From Gordonia sp. UBA7599 (GTDB taxonomy: Bacteria > Actinomycetota > Actinomycetes > Mycobacteriales > Mycobacteriaceae), in NCBI GenBank assembly GCA_002477755.1, contig DLKD01000136.1, positions 785-64,784 on the forward strand: a stretch of 64,000 bases of DNA, written 5' to 3'. Numbering within the stretch: the stretch's first letter is position 1; each line of letters begins with the position of its first letter. The notes beneath the pieces were generated by a model. It was not told where the DNA came from. It worked only from the letters and a program-made list of their open reading frames with translations, and did not search any database. The translations under genes and the position numbers were made by a program. Positions 27,276 through 35,594 of this stretch are shown piece by piece.

Positions 27276-27282
27276 GCCGACT

Positions 27283-27288
27283 ACTGTA
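27283..27288 (-). promoter_or_regulatory. -10 box TACAGT, leaderless spacing
   Basis: Ends 7 nt before the ATG of the DUF3068 gene. It lies in the 36-bp gap after the AarF gene, so it may give independent expression. Confidence 0.4.
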
Positions 27289-27311
27289 TCCGGCCCAACC
27301 TGGGCTCTGGC

Positions 27312-28730
27312 TTAGCCTTGGGCGGTATTGCCCGATGCGGTGTCCGCACGACGGTCGCGTTCGGCCTCTTTCATGATCGAGGCCATGTACCCGAATATCT
27401 CCGGGTCCGACATCGCCTTCCACCGTGGCGCGAGGAGCTTGATGTACTTCTCGACGTAGAGCAGTTGCTTCCCGACGAGGACGAGCTCGCGCGGTAGGCG
27501 GGCGTCGTGGGCCTTGGCGACCGCCGCCATCTGACGCCCCAGGTCGGTGTAGGACATCTCGCCGAGTTCGGTGCTGGTCAACGGCATTGCGACCTTCTTG
27601 ATGTCGGCGCCGCCCTTGGAGGTCGACCCCGGCTTGTGGACTGCGCCCAGCAGGAAGATGGCCCGCCCGGCCGACTCGTAGTCCTTCCGGACGATCAGGT
27701 CGACGACGAGTTGGCGCAGGATCCGGCGGGTGCGCGGTGTGAACCGGCCGACGATGCCGAAGTCCAGGAGCACCAGTTTCCCGTCGGCGTCGACGAGGAC
27801 GTTGCCGGCGTGCAGGTCACCGTGGAAAAGACCGCCGTGGAACGCCGACTCCAGCAGGGACAGGAACAAAGTGCGGCACAGTGCCACGCCGTCGTGTCCG
27901 GCCGCCTTCACGGCCTCGACGTCATCGATGCGCGTCGCGTAGATGCGTTCCATGGTGAGGACGCGAGCGGTGGTGAACTCGTCGTACACCTGGGGTACAC
28001 GGACCTGGTCGCCGAACTTGCTCGGCTGCAGGCATTCGTACCACTCGCGCATGGCGGCGGCTTCGTTGCGGAAGTCGAGCTCCTCGTCGAGGCCGTTGGC
28101 GAAGTCCTCGACGACGTGCCGGGCTGACAGCATACGGCCGTACTCGCTGATCTCGATGAGGCCGGCCGCGCGCTCGAGGATGGCGACGTCGGGGGCAAGT
28201 CGGTCAGCGATCCGCGGGCGCTGGATTTTGACGACGACCTCTTGGCCGTCGTGCAGCGTTGCGGTGTGCACCTGGGCGATCGACGCCGAGGCGATGGGCT
28301 CGGGGTCGAAGGTGGCGAACACCTCGTCGGGGCGGGCACCGAATTCCTCGACGAACAGGGCGGTGATCTCGTCCGGATCAGCCGGCGGGACGCGGTCGAG
28401 GAGTGACTCGAACTCTGCCGAGAGCTCCTCGGTGAAGACACCGGGGCTCGAGGCGATCAGCTGGCCGAGCTTTACGTAGGTGGGGCCAAGGTGTTCGAAC
28501 GTGGTGCGAACCTCGTGGGCGACACCGGCTTTCGTGGGCAGGCGCAGGTGCAGCGCGTCGTTGGCCGTGTGGAAGAGAAAGCGGCCGACGCCGGCGGCGG
28601 CGGTAACGCTGGTCACCCCGGCCCGACCGATCTCGTGCAGGGGCGAAATCGAGGGGAGGCGGGAGCGTTCGGTGCCTGCGGCGCCGGTCGTGGAACCGGG
28701 CCGCGCGGCCTTGTCTCGTTGTGTGCTCAC
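27312..28730 (-). CDS. AarF/UbiB (ABC1) family atypical kinase
   Basis: 472 aa. All hallmarks are present: the N-terminal KLGQ motif (YVKLGQLIASSPG), the Ala-rich loop ASASIAQVH, the ATP Lys in VVVKIQRP, the Glu of EELDFRNEA, catalytic HGDLHAGN and metal-binding LDFGIVGR. UbiB-family proteins are membrane-linked ATPases/kinases acting in isoprenoid-quinone or lipid metabolism; in mycobacteria (Rv0647c type) the role is unsettled. The GTG at 28730 is chosen for a TAGAAT box 8 nt upstream; the frame continues upstream over the divergent hydrolase and is not coding there. No obvious Shine-Dalgarno. Confidence 0.88.
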   Translation of the reverse strand: MSTQRDKAARPGSTTGAAGTERSRLPSISPLHEIGRAGVTSVTAAAGVGRFLFHTANDALHLRLPTKAGVAHEVRTTFEHLGPTYVKLGQLIASSPGVFTEELSAEFESLLDRVPPADPDEITALFVEEFGARPDEVFATFDPEPIASASIAQVHTATLHDGQEVVVKIQRPRIADRLAPDVAILERAAGLIEISEYGRMLSARHVVEDFANGLDEELDFRNEAAAMREWYECLQPSKFGDQVRVPQVYDEFTTARVLTMERIYATRIDDVEAVKAAGHDGVALCRTLFLSLLESAFHGGLFHGDLHAGNVLVDADGKLVLLDFGIVGRFTPRTRRILRQLVVDLIVRKDYESAGRAIFLLGAVHKPGSTSKGGADIKKVAMPLTSTELGEMSYTDLGRQMAAVAKAHDARLPRELVLVGKQLLYVEKYIKLLAPRWKAMSDPEIFGYMASIMKEAERDRRADTASGNTAQG

Positions 28731-28738
28731 CGGAGAAC

Positions 28739-28744
28739 ATTCTA
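28739..28744 (-). promoter_or_regulatory. -10 box TAGAAT, leaderless spacing
   Basis: Ends 8 nt before the GTG of the AarF gene. Confidence 0.45.
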
Positions 28745-28780
28745 CGAGGTCACCGCTTCGAATCCGAATTCGGAGAACGT

Positions 28781-29590
28781 ATGCTGCGCCACATGACACC
28801 GGCTTTCCAATACGCGGATGTGCGGGGTGCGCGGCTCGCCTACAACTCCACCGGGACCGGCTCGCCGGTGGTTTGGGTGCACGGGATGGGCTCAGCGGCC
28901 TACACCCAGGAGAATGCCGGCCAGTTCGATTGGCGCCCGGTCTCGCGCGAGCACCGGTTGATCCGCTACGACGCACGGGGGCACGGGCGGTCGAGCGGTG
29001 GCGTCGACCCGGTGGAGTACACCTGGCCGGAGTTGGGTGCCGATCTACTCGCGCTGGTGGACGCCGTGGTGCCACCGGTCGGTTCGGCGCCCATCGGTGC
29101 GATCGGCTCGTCAATGGGGACTGCGACGATCTTGTACGCGGCGCTCTCGCGTCCGGAGCGGTTCCGGCGGCTCGTGCTCACCACGGTTCCGACGTTTTGG
29201 GAGACGCGCCCGGCCGCCAACGGGATGCGGCTGGGCTCGGCGCAGTTGGTCCAGGACAAGGGAGTGGCCGCCCTGGTCGCACTCTCGGTGGACGAACCCG
29301 CCTCGCCGGCGTTGGCGAACGCGCGGCGGTTCATCACCCCGGTCTGCGTGGCCGCGTCGCGGTTGCCCGCGGTGTTCCGCGGCTCGGCGCAGACCGATTT
29401 TCCGCCGCGCGAGGAGATCGCGCGCCTGGACTTGCCGGTTCTGGTCCTGAGTTGGACGGGTGACGCGACCCACCCGGTGTCGTCGGGTGAGACGCTGGCC
29501 GGTGCGCTGCCCAATGCCGAGCTCGTCGTCGCGAGCACGCCCGCCGATCTCGCGACCTGGGGCGATCGCGCGGCCGCTTTCCTTCGCTGA
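28781..29590 (+). CDS. Alpha/beta hydrolase, possibly lacking the late catalytic His
   Basis: 269 aa. Alpha/beta-hydrolase fold: oxyanion motif WVHGMGS, RYDARGHGRS, and nucleophile elbow IGSSMGTA. Near the C-terminus SWTGDATHPVS offers an Asp and a His, but the usual GGGH-type His before the last helix is replaced by ASTPADLATWGD; the adjacent His may serve instead, or the enzyme may be inactive. GGAGA lies 4-5 nt before the ATG at 28781; a second ATG at 28793 is possible. It is divergent from the AarF kinase gene, an arrangement like lipG/Rv0647c. Substrate unknown. Confidence 0.8.
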   Translation: MLRHMTPAFQYADVRGARLAYNSTGTGSPVVWVHGMGSAAYTQENAGQFDWRPVSREHRLIRYDARGHGRSSGGVDPVEYTWPELGADLLALVDAVVPPVGSAPIGAIGSSMGTATILYAALSRPERFRRLVLTTVPTFWETRPAANGMRLGSAQLVQDKGVAALVALSVDEPASPALANARRFITPVCVAASRLPAVFRGSAQTDFPPREEIARLDLPVLVLSWTGDATHPVSSGETLAGALPNAELVVASTPADLATWGDRAAAFLR

Positions 29591-29599
29591 GCGCTGGAG

Positions 29600-29605
29600 T
29601 AGAGT
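29600..29605 (+). promoter_or_regulatory. Possible -10 box TAGAGT upstream of nadB
   Basis: TAGAGT just before the inverted repeat; transcription would start within the repeat, leaving a short leader with a Shine-Dalgarno. Confidence 0.35.
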
Positions 29606-29626
29606 TTTCGATTAGGAGTCGAAAAC
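29604..29626. promoter_or_regulatory. Inverted-repeat operator candidate upstream of nadB
   Basis: GTTTTCGA - 7 bp - TCGAAAAC, perfect 8-bp arms, located 12-34 bp before the nadB start and overlapping the putative -10. A binding site for a NAD-synthesis repressor is a reasonable guess; I cannot match it to a published motif. Confidence 0.5.
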
Positions 29627-29637
29627 CTGGAGGGCTG

Positions 29638-31308
29638 ATGGTTTCCAGTGCGCAGCACCGCCATGCGGACCTTGTCGTCGTCGGGGCCGGAGTGGCCGGG
29701 TTGACGGCCGCGCTGCGTGCGGCGCGGGCGGGGCGACGGGTCGTCGTCCTCAACAAGGGGGTGGGCGCGGCAGCGGGTTCGGGTCCGGGGGTCGCGGAGC
29801 CTTCGGCGTCGACCTTCTACGCCCAGGGCGGCATTGCCGTGGTCCTGCCCGACAATCCAGACGACTCGGTGGCGCTGCATGTCGCCGACACATTGGTTGC
29901 CGGAGCCGGTCTGGTCGCACCCGACTGCACCGCGACGATCGTCGCCGACGGTGCGGCCGCCGTCGCGGCCCTCATAGCCGATGGCGCCGTCTTCGACCGG
30001 GGTCCCGACGGCCGCCTCCTGCTCACCCGCGAGGGTGGCCACAGTGTGCGGCGCATCATCCATGCCGGTGGCGACGCGACCGGCGCCCAGGTGCAGCGCA
30101 GCCTCGAGCGGGCGACTACCGAGGCCATTGCCGCCGGGCTCGACCTCGAGTGCATCAACCACGCCATGGCGACGGAGATACTGCTCTCCGGCGACGAGTC
30201 GGCCGACCGCGGTCCGTCAGTCGCCGGTGTCGCGTACATCGTCGACGACGGTGGCGAGGTGCGCCGCGAAGCCATCGCCGCTCCGGTGGTCCTCCTCGCC
30301 ACCGGAGGGGCCGGGCACCTGTATTCCGCGACCACCAACCCGACTGGCGCAACCGGCGACGGTGTCGCATTGGCCCTGCGCGCCGGGGCTGCGGTGGCAG
30401 ATCTCGAGTTCATCCAGTTCCACCCGACGATGCTGTACGTGCCGGGTGCTCGGGGTCGTCGGTCATTGGTCAGCGAGGCGCTGCGCGGCGAAGGGGGGCG
30501 CCTCGTCGACGTCAACGGCGACTCGGTTACCGCCGGTGTCCACCCGATGGGCGACCTTGCACCCCGCGACGTCGTCGCCCGGGGGGTGGAAGCCGCGATC
30601 GAGCGGACCGGCGCCGACTGCGTCTACCTCGACACGACCCCGCTGCACGACTTCGCCACCCGCTTCCCGACGGTGCTTGCGGGGATCAAAGCAGCCGGGG
30701 TCGACATCATCGACGGCAAGATCCCGGTTGTGCCCGGCGCGCACTACCTGTGCGGTGGGATCGTCACCGACGAGTGGGGGGCCACGACGGTCCCCGGGTT
30801 GTTGGCCGCCGGGGAATGCGCCCGAACGGGGCTCCACGGCGCTAATCGGCTGGCGTCCAACAGCTTGCTCGAGGGGCTGGTGATGGGCGCCCGGGCGGCC
30901 GATGAGGCGTCGCGGATCGACGATTCATTCGCGTCGGTCGACGTACCGGACCCAGTATTACTGGGCGCAGTCATGCCCCGCCGTGAACTGCAGAACCTGA
31001 TGAGCCGTCACGTGGCGCTGAGCCGCACAGGAGCGGAAATGGGTGAGGTGCTCGTCAAGCTGCAGGCCGCGCCGGTGGTCGAGTTGCGCGGTATCGCCGA
31101 CTACGAGGATGCCGGACTCACTCTCGTCGCCGAGGCGGTGTGTGCGGCTGCGATGGCGCGCACGGAGTCGCGCGGGGCGCACGGCCGGGCGGACTTCCCC
31201 GATACGGACGACGCCCAAGCGCACTCGACCGCTTTCACCTTGGGCGCAGACGGTGTGCCGGAGCCCGCCCCGCAGCCGCGGCTCGTGGGACGCACTCTCG
31301 CGCCCTAG
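29638..31308 (+). CDS. nadB: L-aspartate oxidase
   Basis: 556 aa. First enzyme of de novo NAD synthesis: oxidises L-aspartate to iminoaspartate with FAD. The FAD fold is [20 protein letters not shown] near the start; HAGGDATGAQVQRSL, RFPTVLAGIKAAGVDI and VPGAHYLCGGIVTD are typical of NadB, as is TGLHGANRLASNSLLEGLVMG (ends TGLHG and LVMG). GGAGGG lies 4 nt before the ATG. Unusually, nadA and nadC are not adjacent; the next gene is an unknown protein. An inverted repeat over the promoter suggests dedicated control. Confidence 0.94.
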   Translation: MVSSAQHRHADLVVVGAGVAGLTAALRAARAGRRVVVLNKGVGAAAGSGPGVAEPSASTFYAQGGIAVVLPDNPDDSVALHVADTLVAGAGLVAPDCTATIVADGAAAVAALIADGAVFDRGPDGRLLLTREGGHSVRRIIHAGGDATGAQVQRSLERATTEAIAAGLDLECINHAMATEILLSGDESADRGPSVAGVAYIVDDGGEVRREAIAAPVVLLATGGAGHLYSATTNPTGATGDGVALALRAGAAVADLEFIQFHPTMLYVPGARGRRSLVSEALRGEGGRLVDVNGDSVTAGVHPMGDLAPRDVVARGVEAAIERTGADCVYLDTTPLHDFATRFPTVLAGIKAAGVDIIDGKIPVVPGAHYLCGGIVTDEWGATTVPGLLAAGECARTGLHGANRLASNSLLEGLVMGARAADEASRIDDSFASVDVPDPVLLGAVMPRRELQNLMSRHVALSRTGAEMGEVLVKLQAAPVVELRGIADYEDAGLTLVAEAVCAAAMARTESRGAHGRADFPDTDDAQAHSTAFTLGADGVPEPAPQPRLVGRTLAP

Positions 31309-31381
31309 CGATTCGCAACGTACGCTCGCATAGTTCCCCTGGAAACAATCTCTGTTTCCCGGGTTGTGAAGGGAATCTCTG

Positions 31382-32014
31382 ATGACAGGCGCCTGCTGGT
31401 CGACCGCAATCTGCTCGGAGTCCGAGCGACGGTCCCTCGGATTGGCCTCCGACGGGGAATGGTTGCTGACCTGCCGGTTGTCTGACGGACACGCCGGCGA
31501 CCATGCCACTGACGCAAGCATGCGGCCGCGCCAGGATCGTCGGGCCTGGCTGATGTGGGACGACCGGTCGGTGCATCGGGTGACTTCGCGGGACGCATGC
31601 CCGATGTACAGCCATGCCGGCGCACCCTGTCTGCTCTTCATCGCCCACGGCGGCATGCACTATTACGGTGCCCCGGCTCAGCCAGGTCTCCATTCAGTGC
31701 CCTCGGGTGAGATCGACGCCTCCGATGTCCGGATGCCGACCGGCCCGGCCGACGGTGGGCACGCGCGTTCGGAGTCGACTCAATCGCCGTCGGCGTCGGC
31801 GCGGGTGACGGCGCGGGAAGCGGAGCCGGCAATCCAACCGGCGGAGCGGGGCGCACGCGTCGCGCAGCCCGCCGCGCCAGCGGTGGCACCGACTGCACAC
31901 GCCTCGGATCCGGTGGTCGAGGGAAGCGCCGACGATGTCGTCGTCGAAGCGCTCATCGAGCTCGCCGAGGCCGTGGAGAAGTTGGCTCGGGTCCTGCGCC
32001 GCCGAGCCGGATAG
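31382..32014 (+). CDS. Hypothetical protein with Cys/His N-terminal region
   Basis: 210 aa, not recognised. The N-terminal third has Cys5, Cys11 and a CRLSDGHAGDH motif, a Cys-x(n)-His-x-x-x-His arrangement that could bind metal; I have seen similar CxLxxGHxGxH strings in many actinobacterial proteins, none with known function. A second Cys pair region (RDACPMYSHAGAPC) follows. Residues about 110-180 are Ala/Pro/Glu-rich and probably disordered, and the C-terminus is an amphipathic helix (VVEALIELAEAVEKLARVLRRR). AAGGGA lies about 7 nt before the ATG. No signal peptide. It lies between nadB and csoR, with no sign of operon coupling. Confidence 0.6.
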   Translation: MTGACWSTAICSESERRSLGLASDGEWLLTCRLSDGHAGDHATDASMRPRQDRRAWLMWDDRSVHRVTSRDACPMYSHAGAPCLLFIAHGGMHYYGAPAQPGLHSVPSGEIDASDVRMPTGPADGGHARSESTQSPSASARVTAREAEPAIQPAERGARVAQPAAPAVAPTAHASDPVVEGSADDVVVEALIELAEAVEKLARVLRRRAG

Positions 32015-32036
32015 CACCGCCTGAACCGCTGGTCGA

Positions 32037-32055
32037 TATACCATAGGGGGGTATA
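32037..32055. promoter_or_regulatory. CsoR-type operator upstream of csoR
   Basis: TATACC - ATAGGGG - GGTATA: 6-bp inverted arms around a G-rich centre, 21 bp before csoR. TATACC/GGTATA with a G/C run is the form of CsoR/RcnR-family operators, so autoregulation by metal is likely. Confidence 0.7.
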
Positions 32056-32075
32056 CGGCGGAGCGGGAGGAGCCG

Positions 32076-32405
32076 ATGGTGCAGCAGCAAAGCGAATCCG
32101 GGTGCCAATGCGGGGACAGCAGCCACAGTCATGGCTACATCGTGGCCAAGGATGACTATCTCAAGCGGCTGCGTCGCATCGAAGGGCAGGCGCGCGGGTT
32201 GCAGCGGATGGTCGACGAAGACGCCTATTGCATTGACATCCTGACGCAGGTTTCCGCGATGACCAAGGCCCTGCAGTCGGTGAGCCTGGGCCTATTGGCC
32301 GACCACATGAACCACTGTGTCCTCGACGCGGCCGCCAAGGGCGGTGACGATGCCCAGGGCAAGATTGACGAGGCGATGGCGGCCATCACCAGATTGGTGA
32401 AATAG
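32076..32405 (+). CDS. csoR: CsoR-family metal-sensing repressor
   Basis: 109 aa. The all-helical DUF156 fold is clear: YLKRLRRIEGQARGLQRMV and YCIDILTQVSA. The Cu(I) ligand triad is intact with Cys52, His77 and Cys81 (LLADHMNHC). An N-terminal extension with Cys10, Cys12, His17 and His19 may add metal binding. CsoR tetramers release DNA when Cu(I) binds and derepress copper export. AGGAG lies just before the ATG and a TATACC/GGTATA operator sits upstream. No copper ATPase or chaperone gene follows; the next gene, alkB, is convergent, so its targets are elsewhere or it acts only on itself. Confidence 0.93.
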   Translation: MVQQQSESGCQCGDSSHSHGYIVAKDDYLKRLRRIEGQARGLQRMVDEDAYCIDILTQVSAMTKALQSVSLGLLADHMNHCVLDAAAKGGDDAQGKIDEAMAAITRLVK

Positions 32406-32429
32406 CCTGCACCCCGGCCGGTTTCGGGC

Positions 32430-33641
32430 TCAGGCCGCAGAGTCGGCCGATGTCGGCTCCGCTTCGGGTGTCGCGGCGGGCTTGGGGACTGGTCGCGGAC
32501 CGCCGAAGCGGGCGATCATTTTGTCTCGTCGTTGTGGTGCGATGTTGGCGCGGGTGACGTCGCCGTTGTAGTAGGCGACGACGCGCGGTCCCATGACGCG
32601 CAGCCAGAACGGTGTCATCGACAGCAGCAGCATCGGTGCGTAGCCATACGGGGATTGCGGTGCTTCGTCGAGGGTGCGCAGGGTTTGGTAGCGCCGGCCG
32701 GGGTGGGCGTGGTGGTCGCTGTGGCGTTGCACCTGGAACATCATCAGGTTGCTCACGCGTTGGTCGCTGTTCCAGCTGTGCTCGGGTCGGATGGGGTCGT
32801 AGCGGCCGTCGGGGCGTTTGGCCCGGCACAGCCCGTAGTGCTCGATGTAGTTGACGTTCTCGAGCATGATGATCGCGATGGCGGCTTGGAGCACCAGGTA
32901 GGGGAAGATGGCGAATCCGAACAGGCCGATGGCCACGGCGAACAGCACCAGTGTCATCGCCCAGGCCTGCAGGATCTCGTTGTGCCGCGACAGTACGCGG
33001 TGGTTGCGGCGGCGCAGCCGCGCCATCTCCAGGCCCCAGCCCGAGATCAGGCTGAAGATGATGCTGCGGGGGATGAACTCGTAGAGGCGTTCACCCAGAC
33101 GTGAGCTGGCCGCGTCTTCGGGGGTGGCCACGCGTGCATGGTGGCCGTGGTTGTGTTCGACGAAGAAGTGGCCGTAGGCGCTTTGGGCCAGGGCGATCTT
33201 GGCCAACCATTTCTCCAGTTTGGTGTTGCGGTGGCCCAACTCGTGGGCGGCGTTGATGCCCAGTCCGCTGAACAGGCCGATGGTCATGGCCAGGCCGACC
33301 TTGTCCAGCAGGCTCAGCGCCGGATCGGCCCACAGGTAACACGCGATGGCGAAGGCGGCGAACAACAGCGGGATGAACAAGAAGGTGCACCAGCGGTAGA
33401 ACTTGTCGTTCGACAGCTGCCGGTAAGCCCAGTTGGGCGGGTTGATCCCGTCCTCACCGAAGATCAGATCGACCGCGGGCACGATCACGAAGATGACGAA
33501 GACACCGAACCACCAGAACGCCTTGATCCCGGTCAACGCCACCAGCGTCGAAGGCAAAAGCGCGCAAATCGGGGCCATCAGACTCAACAACCACAACCAG
33601 CGTTTAGGGTCGCGGTACACCTGACCAGCGGGGTTAGCCAT
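32430..33641 (-). CDS. alkB: Alkane 1-monooxygenase (AlkB)
   Basis: 403 aa integral membrane non-heme diiron enzyme that hydroxylates the terminal carbon of n-alkanes. The His boxes are complete: HELGHR (133-138), EHNHGHH (162-168), NYIEHYGL and LQRHSDHHAHP. Six membrane helices surround them. It needs electrons from rubredoxin and rubredoxin reductase, but no such gene adjoins it and the C-terminal tail (PRPVPKPAATPEAEPTSADS) is not a rubredoxin domain, unlike some fusions. GGGAGG lies 9 nt before the ATG at 33641; the frame runs 42 nt further. The 235-bp gap to the divergent cholesterol oxidase gene shows no clear operator. Confidence 0.95.
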   Translation of the reverse strand: MANPAGQVYRDPKRWLWLLSLMAPICALLPSTLVALTGIKAFWWFGVFVIFVIVPAVDLIFGEDGINPPNWAYRQLSNDKFYRWCTFLFIPLLFAAFAIACYLWADPALSLLDKVGLAMTIGLFSGLGINAAHELGHRNTKLEKWLAKIALAQSAYGHFFVEHNHGHHARVATPEDAASSRLGERLYEFIPRSIIFSLISGWGLEMARLRRRNHRVLSRHNEILQAWAMTLVLFAVAIGLFGFAIFPYLVLQAAIAIIMLENVNYIEHYGLCRAKRPDGRYDPIRPEHSWNSDQRVSNLMMFQVQRHSDHHAHPGRRYQTLRTLDEAPQSPYGYAPMLLLSMTPFWLRVMGPRVVAYYNGDVTRANIAPQRRDKMIARFGGPRPVPKPAATPEAEPTSADSAA

Positions 33642-33876
33642 CGTGAACACCTCCCACCCCGAACGATGCATTGTTTGGAGCAATAATCTCGCGCCGAATC
33701 CCCCGTGAATCGGTTGCGTTGGTTACTCGCAGGTTACGGCAACTATCACGATGGCACCAACCTCGCTGGCCCGGTTGGTGATGAAAGGCACGTCGGCGAA
33801 CTTGATCGAACTGGGGTCATGAATCTGCCGATTAGGGACCCTGCGTGCGGTTGACTAGGATGTACCGGAGACATTT

Positions 33877-35544
33877 GTGTCCCGCGGCTTCGTGGGCGCC
33901 GATGAGCTGATGACCGAGGGGAAACCGACTGTGGATCGCCGAGAATTCCTGGCGCTGATGGGCGTGACGGCTGCGGCCGGCGCAACCGGCGCTGCGTTGG
34001 CGGCGCCGGCCCCGGCGCGCGGCGACGTGGTGTGGGACGCGGCTTTCCGTTCTTGGGTCCCCGAAATCTTCCAGCCGCTGCCCGATCCGCCCTCGCACAC
34101 CACGGCAGTCGTCATCGGCTCCGGCTTCGGCGGGGCCGTTGCGGCACTGCGCCTCGCCCAGGCCGGGATCAAGACCACGGTCCTTGAACGCGGCTCGAAG
34201 TGGCCCAATGATCCGCAGCGCGAGATCTTCACCGGCGACGACATGCCGGACGGCCGCGGCTTTTGGCATCGCACCAGCTTCACCGGCGTCACGCAGGTAC
34301 CCATGCCCTTCACGTCGTTCGGCGGTGTGTTGGACTGCACGTCCTACCCGACTATCGACGTCTGGCGCGCGTCCGCGGTCGGCGGCGGGTCGGTCATCTT
34401 CACCGGCGCAATGCCGGTGCCCCCGCGCCACCTGTTCGAGCAGGTATTCGGCGGAACCGTCTCCTACGACGAGATGACGTCTCGGTATTACCCGCGCGTG
34501 CAGCGGAAGCTGCGCTTGAACACGATGCCCGGCGACATCTACAACTCGGCGCCATTCGCCCACTCCCGCGAGTGGGATGCCCAGGCCCGCGCAGCCGGCT
34601 TCCGCCCGACGAAGGTGGATTCGATCTTCAAATGGTCGACTGTTCGCGGCGAGATGGCCGGCCAGACCCGCGCGTCGGCGACGGCCGCCCGCAGCAACCT
34701 GGGCAACTCGAACGGGGCGAAGTACGACCTCAACCAGAACTACCTGCGGCAGGCCAAGGCCACTGGCCGGGCGCGCATCTACCCGGGCCACGAGGTCACC
34801 TCGATCGGTCATGACGGCAAGCGCTACGTCGTGCACGCGCGCAAGATCTCCCCGACCGGCGAGGTGCTGCGGACCCGCACGCTGACCGCGGACAAGCTGA
34901 TCCTCGCCGCCGGATCGGTGGGTACGTCGGAGCTGTTGGTGAAGGGGAAGGCCTCGGGTTCGCTGGGCCGTCTCAACGGACACATCGGCCGCGGGTGGGG
35001 CACCAACGGCGATGTCGCGCTGGCGCGCGGTGTCACGGGCATTAAGGCCACGGGTCAAGGTGTGCCGTGTGCGAGCCAGATCCGGACCGTTGCCAATGGC
35101 CTGCCCGTCACCCTGCAGAACTGGTACGTCCCGGGCATCCCCATCGAGACCGGGACGCTTGCATCGCTGGGTATCGTGATGGACCCGACGCGCGGCCGCT
35201 TCCGCGCCACACCCGGCGGCGGTGTGACGCTGAGTTGGCCCAAGGGCGGTAACGAGCGGGCTCGGGCGGCGGCACATGCGGTGAACCACCGGATCGCCCA
35301 GCGCGGCGAGTCGTTCATGGAGTACGACTTCATCGGACGCGCGGCGAACGCGAACTTCACCGCCCACCCGCTCGGCGGCGCGGTGCTCGGCCGGGCCACC
35401 GACAGCTACGGCCGGGTGCACGGCTACAAGGATCTTCTCGTCGTCGACGGTGCGGCCGTTCCCGGCAGCACGGCGACGGCCAACCCGGCGCTGACGATCA
35501 CCGCGCTGGCCGAGCGCGCGATGGACAACTACCTCGGTCGCTGA
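33877..35544 (+). CDS. choA: Secreted cholesterol oxidase (GMC type, class I)
   Basis: 555 aa. A Tat signal peptide (twin Arg at 21-22 in DRREFLALMG, then TAAAGATGAALAAPAPA) precedes an FAD domain with VIGSGFGGAVAAL. The C-terminus has the class I active-site features: His in FTAHPLGGAVLG and Asn in ANPALTITALAER, equivalent to His447 and Asn485 of the Streptomyces enzyme. No covalent-flavin His of class II is seen. It oxidises and isomerises cholesterol to cholest-4-en-3-one with O2. GTG at 33877 is preferred because GGAG lies 6 nt upstream; ATG at 33910 and GTG at 33931 are alternatives. A ketosteroid dehydrogenase gene with a KstR box follows 50 bp later. Confidence 0.92.
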   Translation: MSRGFVGADELMTEGKPTVDRREFLALMGVTAAAGATGAALAAPAPARGDVVWDAAFRSWVPEIFQPLPDPPSHTTAVVIGSGFGGAVAALRLAQAGIKTTVLERGSKWPNDPQREIFTGDDMPDGRGFWHRTSFTGVTQVPMPFTSFGGVLDCTSYPTIDVWRASAVGGGSVIFTGAMPVPPRHLFEQVFGGTVSYDEMTSRYYPRVQRKLRLNTMPGDIYNSAPFAHSREWDAQARAAGFRPTKVDSIFKWSTVRGEMAGQTRASATAARSNLGNSNGAKYDLNQNYLRQAKATGRARIYPGHEVTSIGHDGKRYVVHARKISPTGEVLRTRTLTADKLILAAGSVGTSELLVKGKASGSLGRLNGHIGRGWGTNGDVALARGVTGIKATGQGVPCASQIRTVANGLPVTLQNWYVPGIPIETGTLASLGIVMDPTRGRFRATPGGGVTLSWPKGGNERARAAAHAVNHRIAQRGESFMEYDFIGRAANANFTAHPLGGAVLGRATDSYGRVHGYKDLLVVDGAAVPGSTATANPALTITALAERAMDNYLGR

Positions 35545-35557
35545 CCAATACTGGAAC

Positions 35558-35571
35558 TAGAACACGTTCTA
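35558..35571. promoter_or_regulatory. KstR-type operator upstream of kstD
   Basis: TAGAACACGTTCTA matches TNNAACNNGTTNNA. It sits where the -35 element of the kstD promoter would be (the -10 TAGGGT is at 35581), the expected place for repression by KstR. Confidence 0.82.
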
Positions 35572-35580
35572 CCGGTGCGC

Positions 35581-35586
35581 TAGGGT
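35581..35586 (+). promoter_or_regulatory. -10 box TAGGGT, leaderless spacing
   Basis: Ends 8 nt before the ATG of kstD, just downstream of the KstR-type box. Confidence 0.55.
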
Positions 35587-35594
35587 GATGCACC

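Noticed and set aside
31343..31361. GGAAAC/GTTTCC dyad after nadB as a terminator
   Set aside because: Only six paired bases with a 7-nt spacer and no support; too weak.
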